Positions 63,480-64,000 of a DNA stretch of 64,000 bases are shown here, piece by piece. The DNA lies in contig NZ_CP127385.1 of assembly GCF_030378205.1 (NCBI RefSeq), positions 6,736,001 to 6,800,000 on the forward strand, read 5' to 3'. Within the stretch, counting starts at the first letter, position 1; each line of letters opens with the position of its first letter. The notes beneath the pieces were generated by a model. The model did no database searches and was not told the origin of the DNA. It saw nothing but the letters and a program-made list of their open reading frames with translations. This stretch comes from Bradyrhizobium sp. NP1 (GTDB lineage Bacteria; Pseudomonadota; Alphaproteobacteria; Rhizobiales; Xanthobacteraceae). Both the position numbers and the translations under genes were made by a program.

Positions 63480-64000
63480 TCACCCGCCGCCGTCGATCTG
63501 GCGGCCCATGATCGCGATCGCGCGCTGATAGACGGAAGCCGCATTCCAGGCCTCGATGGCCACGAAATTTGGCTCGCCCGGCTGGTAGCCGGCCCCTGCC
63601 TTCCAGCCATGGGCGCGCAGGAAATTCGCGGTCGAGGACAGCGCGCCCGAGGCGCTCTCGAGATTGCCGGCGCCGTAGGCCAGGATGTTCTTCGGCAGAA
63701 ATTGCGTCTGGCCGACCTCGCCATGCATCGAGCCGCGCTGCGAGGCCGACAGCGTGCCGCGATCGATCAATTGCAGCGCCGCGTAAAGCTGGTCCGTGAA
63801 ATATTCCGGACGCCGGCAGTCATAGGCCAGCGTCGCGATCGAGGACAGCATGTTCTGGTTGCCGCGCTGGCTGCCGAAGCCGGTCTCCATGCCCCAGATC
63901 GCGATCAGCGGCCCCGGCGGCACGCCATAGCGCTGCTGGATCGAGCCGAACATCGCCCCTTGCGACTGCTTCAGCGCGCGGCCGCGCGACACGATCGCCG
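63480..64000 (-). CDS. Lytic murein transglycosylase, MltB family (5' end outside window)
   Basis: The frame is open to base 64000, so the N-terminus is missing. The visible 173 residues contain AIWGMETGFGSQRG, with the catalytic glutamate, and GEVGQTQFLPKNILAYGAG. It is similar to the gene at 62082 but shorter in the substrate-binding part (no DFDGDGRVDL segment). A tandem duplication that has diverged is likely. Confidence 0.88.
   Translation of the reverse strand, partial: AIVSRGRALKQSQGAMFGSIQQRYGVPPGPLIAIWGMETGFGSQRGNQNMLSSIATLAYDCRRPEYFTDQLYAALQLIDRGTLSASQRGSMHGEVGQTQFLPKNILAYGAGNLESASGALSSTANFLRAHGWKAGAGYQPGEPNFVAIEAWNAASVYQRAIAIMGRQIDGGG

Overview
The window looks like chromosomal DNA of a Bradyrhizobium-type alphaproteobacterium. 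The evidence is very high GC with strong third-position bias, many small secreted or membrane proteins of types I associate with Bradyrhizobium, long palindromic intergenic repeats, two-gene MltB-type transglycosylases, and three perfect general-stress (EcfG-type) promoters of the form GGAAC-N16-CGTT. This is inference; no 16S gene is present. The genus assignment and the claims that some repeats are common in it rest partly on memory.

Layout. 1-2.8 kb: the end of a membrane cytochrome b / ethylbenzene-dehydrogenase-like haem protein and a ferredoxin-type flavoprotein reductase. 2.9-5.4 kb: a cysteine hydrolase, and alanine dehydrogenase divergent from its likely Lrp/AsnC regulator. 5.4-8 kb: small proteins, an alpha/beta-hydrolase remnant and an outer-membrane MetA-type protein. 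8-20.2 kb: a catabolic block with three class III CoA-transferases, a HAD dehalogenase, GST, a DsbA/HCCA-isomerase-like protein, a branched-chain-type solute-binding protein, an MFS carrier, a secreted metallo-beta-lactamase-fold hydrolase and two LysR regulators. 20.2-25.4 kb: a Tat-exported molybdenum hydroxylase, its [2Fe-2S] subunit and a dihaem cytochrome c, divergent from an unknown secreted protein. 25.4-29 kb: small hypothetical proteins.

29-40.3 kb is visibly more AT-rich in places and reads as one acquired catabolic unit: a complete Liv-type ABC importer, a DUF3237 protein, a flavodoxin-fold quinone reductase translationally coupled to hydantoinase/oxoprolinase subunits A and B, and a divergent LysR regulator. 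40.7-54 kb is a patchwork of stress and envelope genes: a Cys-rich secreted protein and a dodecin (both with EcfG-type promoters), histidine kinase, Hsp70-like ATPase, CopG regulator plus esterase, YflT-like stress protein, acid phosphatase, HdeA-like protein, DUF1254 protein and AraC regulator. It also holds a frameshifted adenylate cyclase fragment and a likely dispersed intergenic element. The right end (tRNA-Glu, rluD, rpoH, amidase, GGDEF, LysE, receiver domain, SDR, MltB) looks like core genome, so the accessory segment appears to abut the tRNA-Glu 3' end.

The most unusual structure is a family of imperfect palindromes. It occurs as a tandem double hairpin at 17686-17849 and 54907-55073 and as a single hairpin at 28012-28079. 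The arms differ in sequence but remain paired, the linker between the two hairpins is conserved, and at 55042 the rluD start codon lies in a hairpin loop.
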